Below, one piece after another: positions 34,840 to 46,247 of a stretch of DNA of 64,000 bases (positions are counted from its first letter, which is position 1; each line of letters begins with the position of its first letter). The translations under genes were made by a program, and so were the position numbers. The notes beneath the pieces are model-generated. The model searched no databases and was not told the DNA's origin. It saw only the letters and a list, made by a program, of their open reading frames with translations. Source of the DNA: Pisaster brevispinus (lineage: Eukaryota; Echinodermata; Asteroidea; Forcipulatida; Asteriidae); assembly GCA_023634235.1 (NCBI GenBank), contig JAMKCF010000018.1:8568768-8632767 (forward strand). Direction: 5' to 3'.

Positions 34840-35711
34840 GTGGCAAACTTGTTGATGTGGGGCCACCCCTTCTATTTTTCTGCAAACAGACTTTTCGTAT
34901 CATTGTATGTTTTATTGTTGTTTAAAGGGCAGAACAAATACTAACGTAAAGAGACAAAGTGCGCCCTGAATAGTTTACGATTTACGAACCCGCTTTTTAA
35001 ATTTTTATGTGGCAATTTTAATAGTGAGGATAACTCGTAATGAGAACACCGACGTAGGTGTAGGGAGTCTTTGGTTAAGGGGCAGGGGGTTGGTTTGCCC
35101 TGCACACGTACCAGTCGAACGCCTATAGATAAACACCAAGAGAAAAATATAATGGATACAAAAGATCGTTCGTTTCAAGTTACGTTCATGCGGGTGTGGA
35201 CCAAACAAACTAATACTCTGAATGACGTAATATATTTAGATGAAAAATAAAGCTTACGTATACAAAAGTGTTGTTCAACACCTACTCACCGGCGTTCCAT
35301 TCTGCATGTGTGGCTTTTATTTTGTAGCTGAACGAGGTTGTTTAAGCGTTTTGTAGTTGGTTTTAAAAGGAAATTTATTAACACAAAGAACCATGGAGGT
35401 AAAATACCTCCATGAAAGATCCCACTGGAGTACGTAACATAAGGACTCTGCCTATTTGACCTTGTCGCCACTCCTTATAAGGGAATGCTTACATAAATAA
35501 CCCATCCATGGATGACAACAAAACAACTACGTTTTTGATCCTTAGGCTTTACCACAGATTGGATAATTTCTACGGTTTCGATTTGAAGTGTATAAAACGA
35601 GACCTGATTGGAAGAACATTTGGAAACAGCATGTTGTTCCAACTAGAAAAAAATTGTTTGTTTGTTTAATTATGTTGCACTGTCGAAAAAGCCACTTTTC
35701 TGGGGCACTCG
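34840..35711. repeat. ~875-bp direct repeat, copy 2
   Basis: Second copy, same orientation as 33162-34043. Its downstream flank (GAATGTTTTCC...GCATGGGCGTG, to about 35837) also matches the copy at 8335-9430, so this copy is closer to full length than copy 1. Confidence 0.85.
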
Positions 35712-37061
35712 GAATGTTTTCCACAATCCTGTGTTACCATATGACAAGCATTTAGCTTTTGATAAAATGTGAGACCTTATACAGTACACAAAATTAAAGA
35801 ACACCAAGAGTGCCTAGTTCTGTTCATGCATGGGCGTGGGGTGATTCTTTGTGGGGGCGGAGGGGTTGATTTCCCAAAATTTTCAAACTGATACAAATGA
35901 TAAGTACCAATTTCCAATACCTGATAAATCCTTTCCCTTTTTGCTTTCTTTTGCCATTTTTGGGTTGCTCTAAAACCCTCTCGACCCCGACGAGCCTCGA
36001 CCCTTTCGACCCCTCGACTTACGCTACAGATACCATTTTGCAATGCCATGCAGATCTCTTGGCCGACCCGAGCCTGAACAAGTTTATACCCCAACTGGGA
36101 ACCTTAGTTCACCCGAGTTTAATTAATATTTGTTGGACTTAAAAAAGCAACTAAAATTACTATGAAACAGGTACAAGAAGATGACAAAAAAGGGAAAAAA
36201 GTAAACATTAGAAAACAAATTAATAAGCAGGCCCTTGATAAATATTTTATTTAAAACATGCATTTAAAAACTATTAAGTAAACAGTACATATATATATAT
36301 ATTAAGTAAATAAAAAAAACAAACATTATTTTATTATTACAAAACACTATTTTAACTCCAAGAACCTAGTTACATCCAAATGTACACATTAAAACCTTGG
36401 AGGGCAAACTACGTAATAACTGATCCAATGAAAAGACCCCTACTTAGTAGTCTGGAAAATCTTATTACACCCAGGGTTTGAAGCTTTTTACACATCATTA
36501 TCTTAGTAGCCTATTACCCCTTAGAGGGGCTAGGGATACTTATCCCCTGTAAGAAGTGGAATATGCTTGATCTGCTTCCCCTCTGGCCGTGTTTATGATT
36601 GGTTGCTGATCAGCAGGATTGTCATGAAGCCCCGCCCATAAGTCTTCCAATTTAAAAACTAGTATGACCTAAAATACACAGACCGTGGCTCCCCCTGTAT
36701 TGCCCAGGCTATTTGTGGTGTCTGCAAGCTAACCAAGCTAAGGTTGATTGATGTCTGTTTATCAAGGCCACAAACCCGAAAAGCAATTCTTGATGACATT
36801 CCCACATAGTGCAATTATAATTCATAAAGCGAGTAATAAAAAAAAATAGCAACCTACTTTAGAATGCAGTTGTGCCCATATTTTGTTAACAAAGTAGAAC
36901 GTCAATTGATTTAAAACTGTCTTGTTAGATATTATATCATCTACGGCTGAGTAAATGTCATGTTTTCAAAAGCAGACATGATCTTCATGCAGCATTTTTA
37001 TAACTTTAACAAATCATGCAATTATAATCGACTGAAAAATGATTTCACAGAATCTTTCAAA
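35712..37061. other. Intergenic; one dispersed-repeat block
   Basis: No gene. The block ACCTTGGAGG...TACGTAATAACTGATC at 36391-36540 has a relative at about 51378-51560. (AT)n run at 36290-36301. Confidence 0.4.
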
Positions 37062-37280
37062 TTACATGCCTGAAAAAGTTTTGGGCTCAACTTTGGCCCA
37101 AATGTTCGATTGTGTTTGCCCAATATTGGTATAATGTTTTAACATACATGGGCCAGATATTGGCCCAATGTTGAGCCAATGTTTATGTTGGGCCAACATT
37201 GGGCCAACTTTTACATTGCAAGGCCGATGAGCAAAAGTGCAATGGGCCAACGTTGACAGCCAATGTGGGTCCGATGAAAC
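37062..37280. repeat. TTGGGCCAA-rich palindromic repeat block
   Basis: ATTGGGCCAACATTGGGCC and variants (TTGGCCCAA, TTGGGCCAA) recur about ten times in 200 bp in both orientations. Low-complexity, non-coding. Confidence 0.55.
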
Positions 37281-38454
37281 TGTTTTGTTACAATGTTGAT
37301 TCTATGTTATAGTCCGGCAGCCAAAAGCCACTTTTTACCTAAACCTTGCAACGGAGGATATATAACAGGTTTTGATTGATCCATGTTCAGTAGACCTTGT
37401 AAAACAGAAACAGAAACAGAAGGTTGGGCATTTTGAGATTTTCCTCCAAATTTATGGCACAGAAAAGTCACGAAAATATGGCAACTTTTACTATTGGCGC
37501 TGTTTGCTTATATGTAACTTTAAAAATACATGAGAAATTTAAAATAAAAATATATTACTTGCTACACTCTAATTCAAAACAAAATCAACTATTGTAATAT
37601 ACAGTTTATACTTTTAAATATACACTTCAATATGTTTTACAACATGCTTTTAAAAGAAAATGGTTTCCAAGTTATTTAAAGTTGTAGAATGAGCCTACAG
37701 TAATTTGACACCTATCAAACTGGTACCATTCTAGTGCATTGTGTGAAACATCACTTGATGAAGTCTGGGTACACGCTGATGTAAACAACATAACACGTGC
37801 AGAGCATTAGCCACATGATATGGCTGCCTCGCTGAACATTCGATTGTCAGGGTAACTTTTGCTTATAGCAGCTACTGCACATTTTAACAAGAACTTCCAA
37901 AGATGTATAGCATTACATTCATATAGTTTACAGGTTTTGTGGCATATAAAACAGATTGTCATGAATATTTGTCGATTTATAATGACCGGTGACATGTCAG
38001 TAACCTGGTCAGAGGTGACAAATGAAATGCTATCGTATTGAAACAAAAATACTGTCAATGAGACCTGCCTCTTGTTATAAGGACTTAGAGAGGAGTTTTG
38101 GTAATTACATTTCCATCTTATGGATCAGGAAACAATTGTATCATTACTTGGGTGTTGCCATTTGCGTTTACGATAAAGTACATCAAGTAGGGCACATTCT
38201 TCTAACTTCTTGTCTGATTATCTGCACTTGTTTTTCTGTATATAATTTGGATTTCTGTTGTCTAAATCAAAGCAACGGACATGAACAGAAGAATGTATTT
38301 TCAGATGATTCAAGCAATTTGCCCAGTGCGATATGAGTAGTGATATGCCCCAGTGGTTTCACGGGATTGGCGATTTCCTTTCTTTTTATGAAGGTGTACA
38401 ATGGAGGCATCTTTGAAGTCCCAAAGTATGACATTTGAATAGCGCCTACATGGA
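37281..38454. other. Intergenic, nothing recognised
   Basis: AT-rich sequence. Frames at 37807-38336 overlap on both strands and lack motifs. Confidence 0.4.
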
Positions 38455-38635
38455 TTAGAAGATGTTCACCAGCTTCTGGATGGGACAGCGCATCCTGACT
38501 TTCACGAGTTCCTGGTTGACTGGAATCTGTGGGAGACATTGGATGGCCTCGTCATTGATGGAGGACGGACTGTTCAAAACTGTACCGAAGTATTCAGTCC
38601 ATCTGCAATGGCCATCCACACAAGACAAGCAGGCC
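38455..38635 (-). pseudogene. Non-LTR retrotransposon fragment, endonuclease-RT linker
   Basis: The minus-strand frame reads RWTEYFGTVLNSPSSINDEA then LPQIPVNQELVKV. This matches the recalled linker of LINE ORF2 proteins (RW.EHF...LN.PS.I...A...LPQ.PV...LD..PT) between endonuclease and RT. Only ~60 residues remain, with no RT motifs, so it is a dead fragment. Confidence 0.5.
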
Positions 38636-38654
38636 TGCCCCAACCCCGACCAAA

Positions 38655-39270
38655 AGGTTTCGTTACCCAACATTTAGTGAGACCCAATTTTACCTTGATT
38701 TCCAGTTCAAACTGGAAGTTGAAATATTCATAAAATTCATATCTCAAGAAAAACTCATATTTTATTCAAAGGTTTTACATCACGTTGTAGGTCATTGGGT
38801 CTTGTCACACTTTTCGCACAGAGATGATAGAAATTTGACCTTATCTTCCTGTCGAATGTAATGACCCGCATTTAAACTGTGTACAATGCAAAATCTCTGG
38901 CTGTTCCACTCCGTTCATCAGAAGGTTCAAAGTCCACGAAGCCATATTTGGCATATCGCTGTGTTAGTCGAATCCAGGCGAACGCTAGATAAGAGCATTT
39001 TTGTCGGCCAACAAAGACCCCTTTTCCAAACTTACACTACCATCAAACTTTTCACACGGTTAGATATCTACTAGAAGAAGACACTGATTCAATGACCTTA
39101 TGGTGACCTCATAAGGTTTTGAAAAAAGTAAATTGAACTTTAATATTTCAAAAAACCCTCATGAACCATGCAATGATCGTATAGAGCTTTAAAATGAACC
39201 AACCTATACAGTGTTACCTCACTTGACCTTGCCTTCCGGTCAAAACCAGTTGAAACCAAGTTGAATTAAA
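38655..39270. repeat. Degenerate CTTCCGG/GGAAG repeat units
   Basis: TTTCCAGTTCAAACTGGAAGTTGAAAT near 38699 and CTTGCCTTCCGGTCAAAACC near 39228 resemble the units at 63395-64000. Heavily diverged. Confidence 0.4.
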
Positions 39271-40689
39271 GAAAACATTCCTGCGCCTCGTTTTGAGGTC
39301 TGGAAGCAAAATCATCTAGACTTTAAACGTGTTGTTTCTGTCTGAAGTAAAGTTGACCCCTGGGCCCTTAAATTTTAAGATAATGACGTCAATGCAGCGC
39401 CCTGTCGTTACAAGTTTAAAAACTCTATTGCCGAATATAGTGTATAAATGTATAAATCAGTTTAACTCGTTTAAAAAAACTCTTAGCACATACTTAAATC
39501 TTAACGTTTGGATAAGAACTATAGCTTTGACGTCACAATGGCGTCATCGGTTTTCAAATCTGGCCCAACCAAAGCTTATTATTTCGAAAATCCACATCTT
39601 GAGAACAATATCTCTTGTAACTTTTAAACTTTACATTGTTTGTGAAAGTTTGATGTTTGAAAGCTCTTTGTATTTGTAAGTCCAAGCCAGAAGTAACAAA
39701 AATATTATAAATAAAACTCTTTTAATTATTTTGCGACAAAGTTTCTCGGCAAACTTTGAGGAACGAGCCTCCAATAAAATACCGTAGTTACAAAAATTTG
39801 TATAACAAACTATTGAGTTTCGTTTCTTGAAACGACCATATGTATTTTCTATCATATGGGAATTTTTTCAGAAAATCATAAATTTCATATTTTCACCTTC
39901 TGCTCGATCCACATGCACTTAAAAGACATTCAGATTCACTTTCTGTTGTAGCTTCGATTTCCAATCGGCTTTGAAAAAATATACAATTAATGGTTTAAAA
40001 AAGGTATAAGATGTTTATAATTTGTTTGAGAAGGCACGCCAACAAGTTAATGAAACAAACAAATAATAGTGTGACAAATAATAGTGTGACATGATATTGC
40101 TTTATTCACCACATTGTCCGTATCTATTTACTGTTTGGGACATCTCCAGGTTGGTCCCGATGGTCTTTAAAACAACATGCTGCACCAAACCCTTGTCACA
40201 ACTCCAAACTCTTGCCCTGATCAAAGGGATGGGACACCCTGGCATGCCTCGTAACGTATGTGCCAATGTAGCGATTAAATTGAGCCTAGTATAATTGCTA
40301 CAGGGCTGACTTTAGAAAACTACCCACGGGCTGTGTTTCACTTTGGTACTTTGAAAATAACATGATTTTTCTGGAGAGTCTCTGGAGAAAAGGTCGGTTG
40401 TTCCATGTTGAGTCTGTTGAGGACTGACACTACCTGCAAGTTGTATATTAAACCATATTTATCATACTTTATAGTTAAGCCGTTTGTTGTAAGCGCAGCT
40501 GCATCCATTTGTTCAAGTGGGGCATTTCCAACCGTAAGTACATGCGGTGGAGACACTCTGTGCACCTTCGGTGATAGTTTGTTAATTAAGTACAGTTTTA
40601 AGGTAAATACAACTTTATATAAAATATTTTAAGGGGACATGGGTTAATATTACAGACCTAATGTTATCATTCTAAATCTAATAGTATAC
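39271..40689. other. Intergenic, no gene supported
   Basis: AT-rich. Frames at 39329-39855 and 40338-40632 overlap on opposite strands and are not recognised. Confidence 0.4.
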
Positions 40690-41500
40690 ACCTGTAGGTA
40701 TGTGTGCCCGGGTTTTGGAGTTGCATCTGTGGGTAGGCGTGCCCGGATTGGCCAGTGCATTTATGTTATTGTTATACTTCAATTCCTGTGGGTAAAATGT
40801 GTGCCCGGGTTTTGGAGTTGCATCTGTAGGTAGGCGTGCCCGGATGCCAGTGCATTTATGATAACTTGTGATACTTCAATTCCTGTGGGTATTTGTGCCC
40901 GGGTTTTGGAGTTGCATCTGTGGGTAGGCGTGCCCGGATGCCAGTGCATTTATGATATTGTTATACTTCAGTTCCTGTGGGTATGTGCCTGGGTTTTGGA
41001 GTTGCATCTGTAGGTAGGCGTGCCCGGATGCCAGTGCATTTATGATAACTTGTGACACTTCAATTCCCGTGGGTATGTGTGCCCGGTTTTGGAGTTGCAT
41101 CTGTATGTAGGCGTGCCCGGATGCCAGTGCATTTATGATAACTTGTGACACTTCAATTCCTGTGGGTATGTGTGCCCGGTTTTGGAGTTGCATCTGTGGG
41201 TAGGCGTGCCCGGATGCCAGTGCATTTATGATATTGTTATACTTCAGTTCCTGTGGGTATGTGTGCCCAGGTTTTGGAGTTGCATCTGTAGGTAGGCGTG
41301 CCCGGATGCCAGTGCATTTATGATAACTTGTGACACTTCAATTCCTGTGGGTATGTGTGCCCGGTTTTGGAGTTGCATCTGTGGGTAGGCGTGCCTGGAT
41401 GCCAGTGCATTTATGATATTGTTATACTTCAGTTCCTGTGGGTATGTGTGTCCGGGTTTTGGAGTTGCATCTGTAGGTAGGCGTGCCCGGATGCCTTAGT
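40690..41500. repeat. Minisatellite, about nine 93-bp units
   Basis: GTTTTGGAGTTGCATCTGT recurs at 40721, 40818, 40912, 41002, 41095, 41188, 41280, 41373 and 41465 (TTGCATCT positions), spacing 90-97 bp. Two unit variants alternate: one with GATATTGTTATACTTCA, the other with GATAACTTGTGACACTTCA. As 93 is a multiple of three, the minus strand is open as a 31-residue repeat (QMQLQNRAHIP...) over 105 codons, which is a by-product. Confidence 0.85.
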
Positions 41501-41539
41501 TTTAATTTTGAGTATTAGTATTATTTAAGTGAAGCTGCC

Positions 41540-42160
41540 GGTTTTTTTTTCTTTCTTTTTTTCAGCTTCACTTGGAATTGAATGGTGTCAACTAGCCTCA
41601 ATTTACTGACTTTGCAGCCTGTTCCTCCAAACTTAGGACAATTCTCTGTGGCTGTGTGATTATCACAAAACATTGAAATTGGAGTCCACGTGTTCGAATC
41701 ACAAACCTTAAAGCAACCGATAATTCGACACTTATTAGTGAATGTTCACTACAACTCTATGATCTCACGACTTGATTTCAAGTCTAGCAGACTTCGCTTC
41801 GTTCTATGTATTTTAGTTTTTGTTCTATATATGTTTGGCTTTCGTTCTATATATTGCAGCCTGGCCCTTAATCGTCGTATTCGGCGCTTCGTTCAATATA
41901 TTTTGGTTTTGATCCATATAATATTGTTTCGTTCTATGTATTTGATTCGGCCTATATATATCTTTGTTTTCGGTCTATATATATTTGTTTCATTCTATAT
42001 ATTTGATTCAGTCGATATAAATTCATGTTTTCGTTCTACATATATTTGTTTCGATTTATATAATTTAGTTTCGTTTTATATATATTGGTTTCGTTCTGTT
42101 GTATCGGGTTCTTTCTGTATATAAGAGTTTCGTAATAAAGTCATAAACGACGCGCCATAC
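41540..42160 (-). mobile_element. tRNA-Ser-like SINE, inverted partner of 14336-14900
   Basis: Reading leftwards it shows the same order: GTTTATGACTTTATTACG, ATATATA/GAACGAAAC units, the anticodon-type hairpin GACTTGAAATCAAGTC, GATTCGAAC, GTGATAATCACACAGCC and AAGTGAAGCTG. Confidence 0.6.
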
Positions 42161-42459
42161 ATTGCGGTTGTACATTTTGCGTAACTAATTTCGTAAGTAT
42201 TCAAGTTTTGTTGGTCTAAATAGCAACATTTCACGTAAATGTTTACGTAAACATTTAAGATTATTGCCCGTGTCGAGAGTATATACGTAATATTCACGAT
42301 TTGTACCCATAATCCAGTTACGTAAATATTTGGGTAAAAATTCACTTCAATATGTACGTTAGATATCCGTTCAGGGTCACCACAAAAAACACATCTAAAA
42401 TGTCGTGAAGTTTTTTTCATCTTGCGTCCATCATCTCTCATTTAATAATTGACACTCAC

Positions 42460-42523
42460 CTTGATTGGCATCAATTCCTATTGCTGTTGTCAGATACAGA
42501 ATGATTGTGACTATCAGAATCAT
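42460..42523 (-). CDS. Candidate signal-peptide first exon, gene unknown
   Basis: On the minus strand an ATG at 42523 opens MILIVTIILYLTTAIGIDA, a short hydrophobic leader with an Ala-x-Gly-type end, then NQ and a split codon at CAAG|gtgagt, a consensus 5' splice site in phase 1. This looks like the first exon of a secreted or membrane protein transcribed leftwards. I found no second exon at lower coordinates; DNA to the left is mostly repeats. Confidence 0.4.
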
Positions 42524-43918
42524 GTTGCAGCTTTTTTTCGTGTCAGGTGGCAGCAGTTGAGTTCAATCCAACAACTTAGGTTATATCAGTATGTAACAGT
42601 TTGACCAAAGTTACACTTTCATATTAGTCTCTGCAGCTAGGCCCTACGTTTTTTCTCCTGTATTGACCTTTGCAACCGGTCAACTTGGCTGTTTGGTTGG
42701 TTGGTTTTGTATAAAGGAGTTAGCATAGTACAATGCGCATTCAACAATAGGCTTTCTATCTAATGTCATACATTTAATTATAAGGTTGGTCGACTGAATC
42801 GCATTTCAGAAGACACTTGTAACCTAAAAAACCTAGCATTGCTTTAACTGAAATTTGTAAAGCATTTATTCACACCGTATGAATATAAATCACGCTGTCA
42901 AAGAAACTATATTTGCACAACTCTAAATGTATTTAGTTTTTACGTTTTAGCTTTTGCTAGAGTTTAAGCGTTTACTTCTTTTGGTAAATATGCAAAGGAG
43001 TAAATTCTACATCAGATGAGTATTTACGAGTCAATCCTCAATGCTGGTTCAAGACAACCTTGAAAAAGGTAAACAAAACACTTGTATGAACAATGGCAAC
43101 GTTTGTGCAGGACGTTCGGCAGCAAAAAGTTCATGCACTGCAGAGAAAGGAATGCCGAGGATCAAAATACAATCAGCCGTATACAGGCCCACTGGTTTGA
43201 TGAGTTTAATGCTCGTTTGGGACTCATACCAACTATAATGTTCTTGAGTGCACACTCTTACTCTGTATATATATATATATATTTATGGACCTACGGGACC
43301 AAAACGCATGAATGAAACTCTGTTGTTTTACACCATTACTTCTTCTGGGTTTAGGAGTCATGTTTATTTATTTGTTTATATTTCTATATATATTTATTTA
43401 TTTATTTATTCTTGTAAAATTAATTCTAAACTGAAAACTTTCAAATGTTTTGTCCGTACAAATGTTTACACCAAATGCATCTCCTTTAAGTATAAAATGT
43501 ACATTGAAACACAGTTATTGAACATGTACATGTATGCTTGTCCCAAACAAATGTTGACCACATTTGCGGGGAACTGTATTCCTTTAACTAAAATAGACTG
43601 GTTAGCAACCACTAAATGCATATTCATCTGAATAAATTAAATGTAAATTCTGGTGTGAGCCTTGATCTCCCAAAACCACTCTAAATATGAAATAAACACA
43701 TTTTCATAACAATAACAATAATTATAAACATCAATTTAAACAAGTGGCTACACTGAATTACTTATATAAATAAATCTACTCTTTTTGAGGGGAAAACACG
43801 CCACAAGTCGTCCCAGGATGGGCGGCTCCCCACAAAAACAAACGTAGGCAAAAGGAAAGAGGAACACACACAGACCAGGCATAGCAGCGCTCAGTACGAG
43901 TTTAAACCACTTCGCTCA
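42524..43918. other. Intergenic, no gene supported
   Basis: AT-rich with (TA)n at 43265-43282 and (TTTA)n at 43390-43408. Frames at 43041-43631 are not recognised. Confidence 0.4.
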
Positions 43919-44277
43919 TTAAAGACGGATGTACTTCTTGAATGCATCGGATTTCCATCTTCCCATTTCACGTATCTGAGCATCAGAGAAACCTAATTCG
44001 ATGTCGCATGACACGCCGCTCCAGTTCTAAAACTCTGCCCTGTGTACAGAGCCGGATCAAGCCCAATAAAATTGAGTGTTGAGCGGAGAATCTGAGCAAA
44101 TTCTGTTCTTGTGACCGGATTGCCACTCGGCCAGCAGAACAGATAGACTGACTGAAAAGATTGTCTGCTGTCTAAATAATCTCGCAATGCTTTAACTGGA
44201 CAGGACTCGCTATTCTGCCTAGCAATGTGCGACAATATTCGAGATGTTATCCTGATGTTAAGCAGAATTTGTGTGAA
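43919..44277 (-). pseudogene. Tyrosine recombinase C-terminal fragment
   Basis: The minus strand encodes CPVKALRDYL, FAQILRSTLNFIGLDP, SFRTGAACHA and, after a one-base frame change near 43994, GFSDAQIREMGRWKSDAFKKYIRL with stop at 43919. These are the R-containing box and the W...Y nucleophile box of DIRS/Ngaro- or Crypton-like recombinases. The histidine usual before SFR is Gln here. Only the C-terminal ~120 residues are left, and the upstream side ends in the palindrome at 44272. Confidence 0.65.
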
Positions 44278-44321
44278 ACGGGAGGATCCTGTCCTATAGG
44301 ACAGGATCCTCCCGTTTCACA
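44272..44321. repeat. Perfect 50-bp palindrome
   Basis: TGTGAAACGGGAGGATCCTG... is perfectly self-complementary about the centre CCTA|TAGG (44296/44297). A further inverted pair, ATGTGCGACAAT at 44225-44236 and ATTGTCGCACAT at 44331-44342, flanks it. The left flank lies inside the recombinase fragment and the right flank repeats part of it, so this is a folded-back end of that element, 64 bp before the SAM-domain ATG. Confidence 0.9.
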
Positions 44322-44385
44322 GTTTAACGCATTGTCGCACATCTGAATATAAGCATACGTCCACACGATCGACAACAACCCAACA

Positions 44386-44488
44386 ATGGCGGCCAAGCTT
44401 GAAGATCTGTCTTCTCTTTCGACTTTGGAACTTGTCTCTTTTTTGAGAGATCACGGGATCGATGATGACATCTTAGCTAGATTCGAAG
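44386..44488 (+). CDS. SAM-domain gene, exon 1
   Basis: ATG at 44386 (AACAATGGCGG context) encodes MAAKLEDLSSLSTLELVSFL, RDHGIDDDILARFE and ends at CGAAG|gtaaga in phase 1. It forms the first three helices of a SAM-like fold and joins in frame to 45107. SAM domains mediate protein-protein assembly. It could be the recruitment domain of the NLR gene downstream. Confidence 0.65.
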
Positions 44489-45106
44489 GTAAGACTATGT
44501 ATGCGTAAATCAATGAGTAATGTGTACAAATGTAATAGATTTCGTTGTTGTTTGATCTATAATAATTATGATGATGGATCATGTCATGAAATACATGTTG
44601 CTGAATTCTGTACTGGCATGAATGGACTCACTCCGTATCCAGTCTTTGACTTTGGCCCCAGCACCACATAGGCCTACACAATGAAGCTATTTTTAATTTG
44701 TTTCATTTTTTAGTCTGTTAATCATACACTACTACATTAAACCTACTTATTAGGTAACCTTGTCCATGCCCATACAAGCAGACACTTTTGGCATAAAAAC
44801 CATTATTCTTGGAGATTTTACTTTCATGAAATGTTCGAAACATTTGTATGTTAACCCTGAGCTGATGAGTGCACAATCAGGATAGCTGCAATAATCGTAG
44901 CTCTTCGTCACGTCCCTTAGACCTAAGACTATATAAAGAGTTATGATCAGAGTGCCAAATAAACTGTGGCATGAAGGATATTATACATGAAAAAAACTAT
45001 TAACATCTGACATCAAAATTCTTTAAGTTCACCATTTCATTTTTTTCTAACCATTTTTGGCGTAAGCCTATAGTATTTAAATTTCTTCCATTGTTGGTTA
45101 TTGCAG

Positions 45107-45240
45107 GTGAAGGCATATGTGGTGAAATACTACCCCTGTCGATGGCTGATCTGATGCAGTTAGCACCCAAGATAGGACCAAGAAGAATTTTCTGTAGGGC
45201 CTTAATCACTCTGATATGTGTTTATGTTAAACTGTGTTAA
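45107..45240 (+). CDS. SAM-domain gene, exon 2
   Basis: After acceptor TTATTGCAG the phase-1 frame gives EGICGEILPLSMADLMQL and APKIGPRRIFCRALITL, the rest of a SAM domain (I.G..LL.L...DL..L....G.R). It runs to TAA at 45238-45240, giving a 78-residue SAM-only protein. Alternative phase-1 donors in the exon (TTTTCT|gtaggg, GATAT|gtgttt) would instead link it to any of the phase-1 exons of the NLR from 54749 on. The sequence cannot decide which. Confidence 0.6.
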
Positions 45241-46247
45241 AGTTTGTTTTCCCATATAAAGACCAACTATATTATACTGTTTATGTTAATTTTGCAAGGA
45301 CATCTCATATACGACTATATTGTTGATGTACCCTAACCCCCTCCCGACAAAAAAACCCCAAAACAAACAACAAAGAAAGTTGTTACTATGGACAGGAGTG
45401 AATTTGGAAAAGGTTGTCCATTTTTTGTCTAAAGGTATTGGCCCAATTTCATAGAGATAAGCTAAAACAAAATAAGCCTCGAAGAATTTCTGATTAGCAA
45501 AATCACTTTACCATGGGAAATATAATGTACAGAACATGAATACGATGTGTGAATGAATACTGTTTGTAAAGCGAGTAAATAGGTTAAGGTTTGTTTTTCT
45601 CTCTGATTAGCTGCAGATCTAAGAAATTGGGTCCTTGTTTTGAGTTTGGAAAATATATATATATATATTTGTTTAAACAAATGCAACGTTCGTGCTCATA
45701 TCATTATTGGTTTAATAATCTTTCAAATAATTTGTCCAGAACATTATATTTTATTGGATTGAGTTGTCAGCATTAACATCATGAGTTGTATTTTTACAGT
45801 TTTGGTGATATAGCAGAATACCAAAGTCATCTAAATTTAGTTGGTTCTTCAGTGAATGTATGTCCTTAAAAGATGCCGTCCATATTTACTTGTTTTACAG
45901 ATTTCCTGTGCAAAATAATTTACTAAAAACAAGAAAACTGATATATCTTTCAGCTTTGGGTAATACCCACGCAGTTCTTGCCATTAAATCAAAAAGATTG
46001 TTAAATTTTGTAAAATTCTATTTTTATGTTTTTAAAAACATGATAAATAAAAGATGATAAAAAGAAGATTTCATTTAAAAGAATTCTAACCGTGCATTCC
46101 AGTTTTTTCTGTGCCTTTTCTCCAGAGCAAGCACCTAAGGTACCTGAGGTATTATAAAACAACTGCACACCGAGTTGTGACATCTTAGTGATAGAGGTAG
46201 CTGAGCTGCAGGTCATTTGTTATGATAGGACATGATCACCTGCCTCT
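45241..46247. other. Intronic or intergenic; one partial TIR element
   Basis: GGCCCAATTTCATAGAGATAAG at about 45440 is a 5' fragment of the 8951-9190 family. (TA)n at 45652-45668. No exon found. Confidence 0.4.

Noticed and set aside
40690..41500. Minus-strand repeat protein gene (QMQLQNRAHIP repeats)
   Set aside because: The frame exists only because the minisatellite period is divisible by three. No start context, splice sites or domain.
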